A model generated the notes under the pieces. It was not told where the DNA came from. It made no database searches and worked only from the letters and a program-made list of their open reading frames with translations. The position numbers were made by a program, and so were the translations under genes. From Paroceanicella profunda (GTDB taxonomy: Bacteria > Pseudomonadota > Alphaproteobacteria > Rhodobacterales > Rhodobacteraceae): a stretch of DNA of 64,000 nucleotides. The DNA lies in contig NZ_CP040819.1 of NCBI RefSeq assembly GCF_005887635.2, positions 186,001 through 250,000 on the forward strand, read 5' to 3'. Each line of letters starts with the position of its first letter. Position 1 is the first letter of the stretch. Below are positions 63,937 to 64,000 of this stretch, in pieces.

Positions 63937-64000
63937 GCGGCCCCCGCCGTGTTGCGTCACTCCTTCAGGTGGGGCGCGGGGCCGCGGTAGCGCACGGTCA

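Overview
High-GC (roughly 70%) chromosomal DNA, almost fully coding, with tightly overlapping operons (ATGA/GTGA junctions). The gene content (N-type ATPase, bufferin cluster, aerobic 2-aminobenzoyl-CoA pathway, tripartite tricarboxylate transporter, RuBisCO-like protein with a DUF1537 kinase) fits a metabolically versatile alphaproteobacterium, probably near the Rhodobacterales. That placement is an inference from gene content. No rRNA, tRNA, insertion sequence, phage gene or CRISPR array was seen.

Layout. 19-2522: RuBisCO-like protein plus four-carbon acid sugar kinase, probably part of D-apionate/3-oxo-isoapionate catabolism. 2541-6054: nickel ECF transporter operon (nikK-M-L-Q-O) with a canonical NikR operator overlapping its promoter. 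6253-7089: aldo/keto reductase on the minus strand. 7399-14014: branched-chain/aromatic-type ABC importer operon ending in a cupin and a flavin monooxygenase, closed by a TTCG-loop terminator. 14519-25670: two divergent transcription units for aerobic 2-aminobenzoate (anthranilate) degradation through CoA thioesters. The key gene is the fused monooxygenase/Old-Yellow-Enzyme 2-aminobenzoyl-CoA monooxygenase/reductase, and a MarR gene inside the operon has a 30-bp palindromic operator between the units. A formamidase-like hydrolase sits at the end. 25648-28245: SOS1-like Na+/H+ antiporter with a cyclic-nucleotide-type domain. 28479-30669: bufferin RiPP cluster (bufA-B-C), followed by a 17-bp minisatellite.

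31306-41902: peptide-scavenging locus, with an M20 peptidase divergent from a dipeptide-type ABC importer, an MlrC-like M81 peptidase and two more M20 hydrolases. 41980-46374: small phosphatase and a YhaN/YhaO (SbcC/SbcD-like) pair. 46684-49480: ATC-hydrolase-like protein, an unassigned polytopic permease and a DUF6869-like protein. 49492-54648: TctCBA transporter plus a short-chain dehydrogenase, with a GntR regulator. 54662-55286: DoxX protein behind a perfect inverted repeat. 55724-63501: complete N-type ATPase operon atpDCQRBEFAG preceded by an FNR/FixK-like box. Its alpha and beta subunits each carry an unusual low-complexity tail of about 170 residues. 63702-63936: 59-bp tandem repeats.

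Recurring theme: each of the three solute-binding-protein genes is followed by a perfect GC-rich stem-loop before its permease gene. This is the arrangement expected when binding protein must be made in excess over membrane components.
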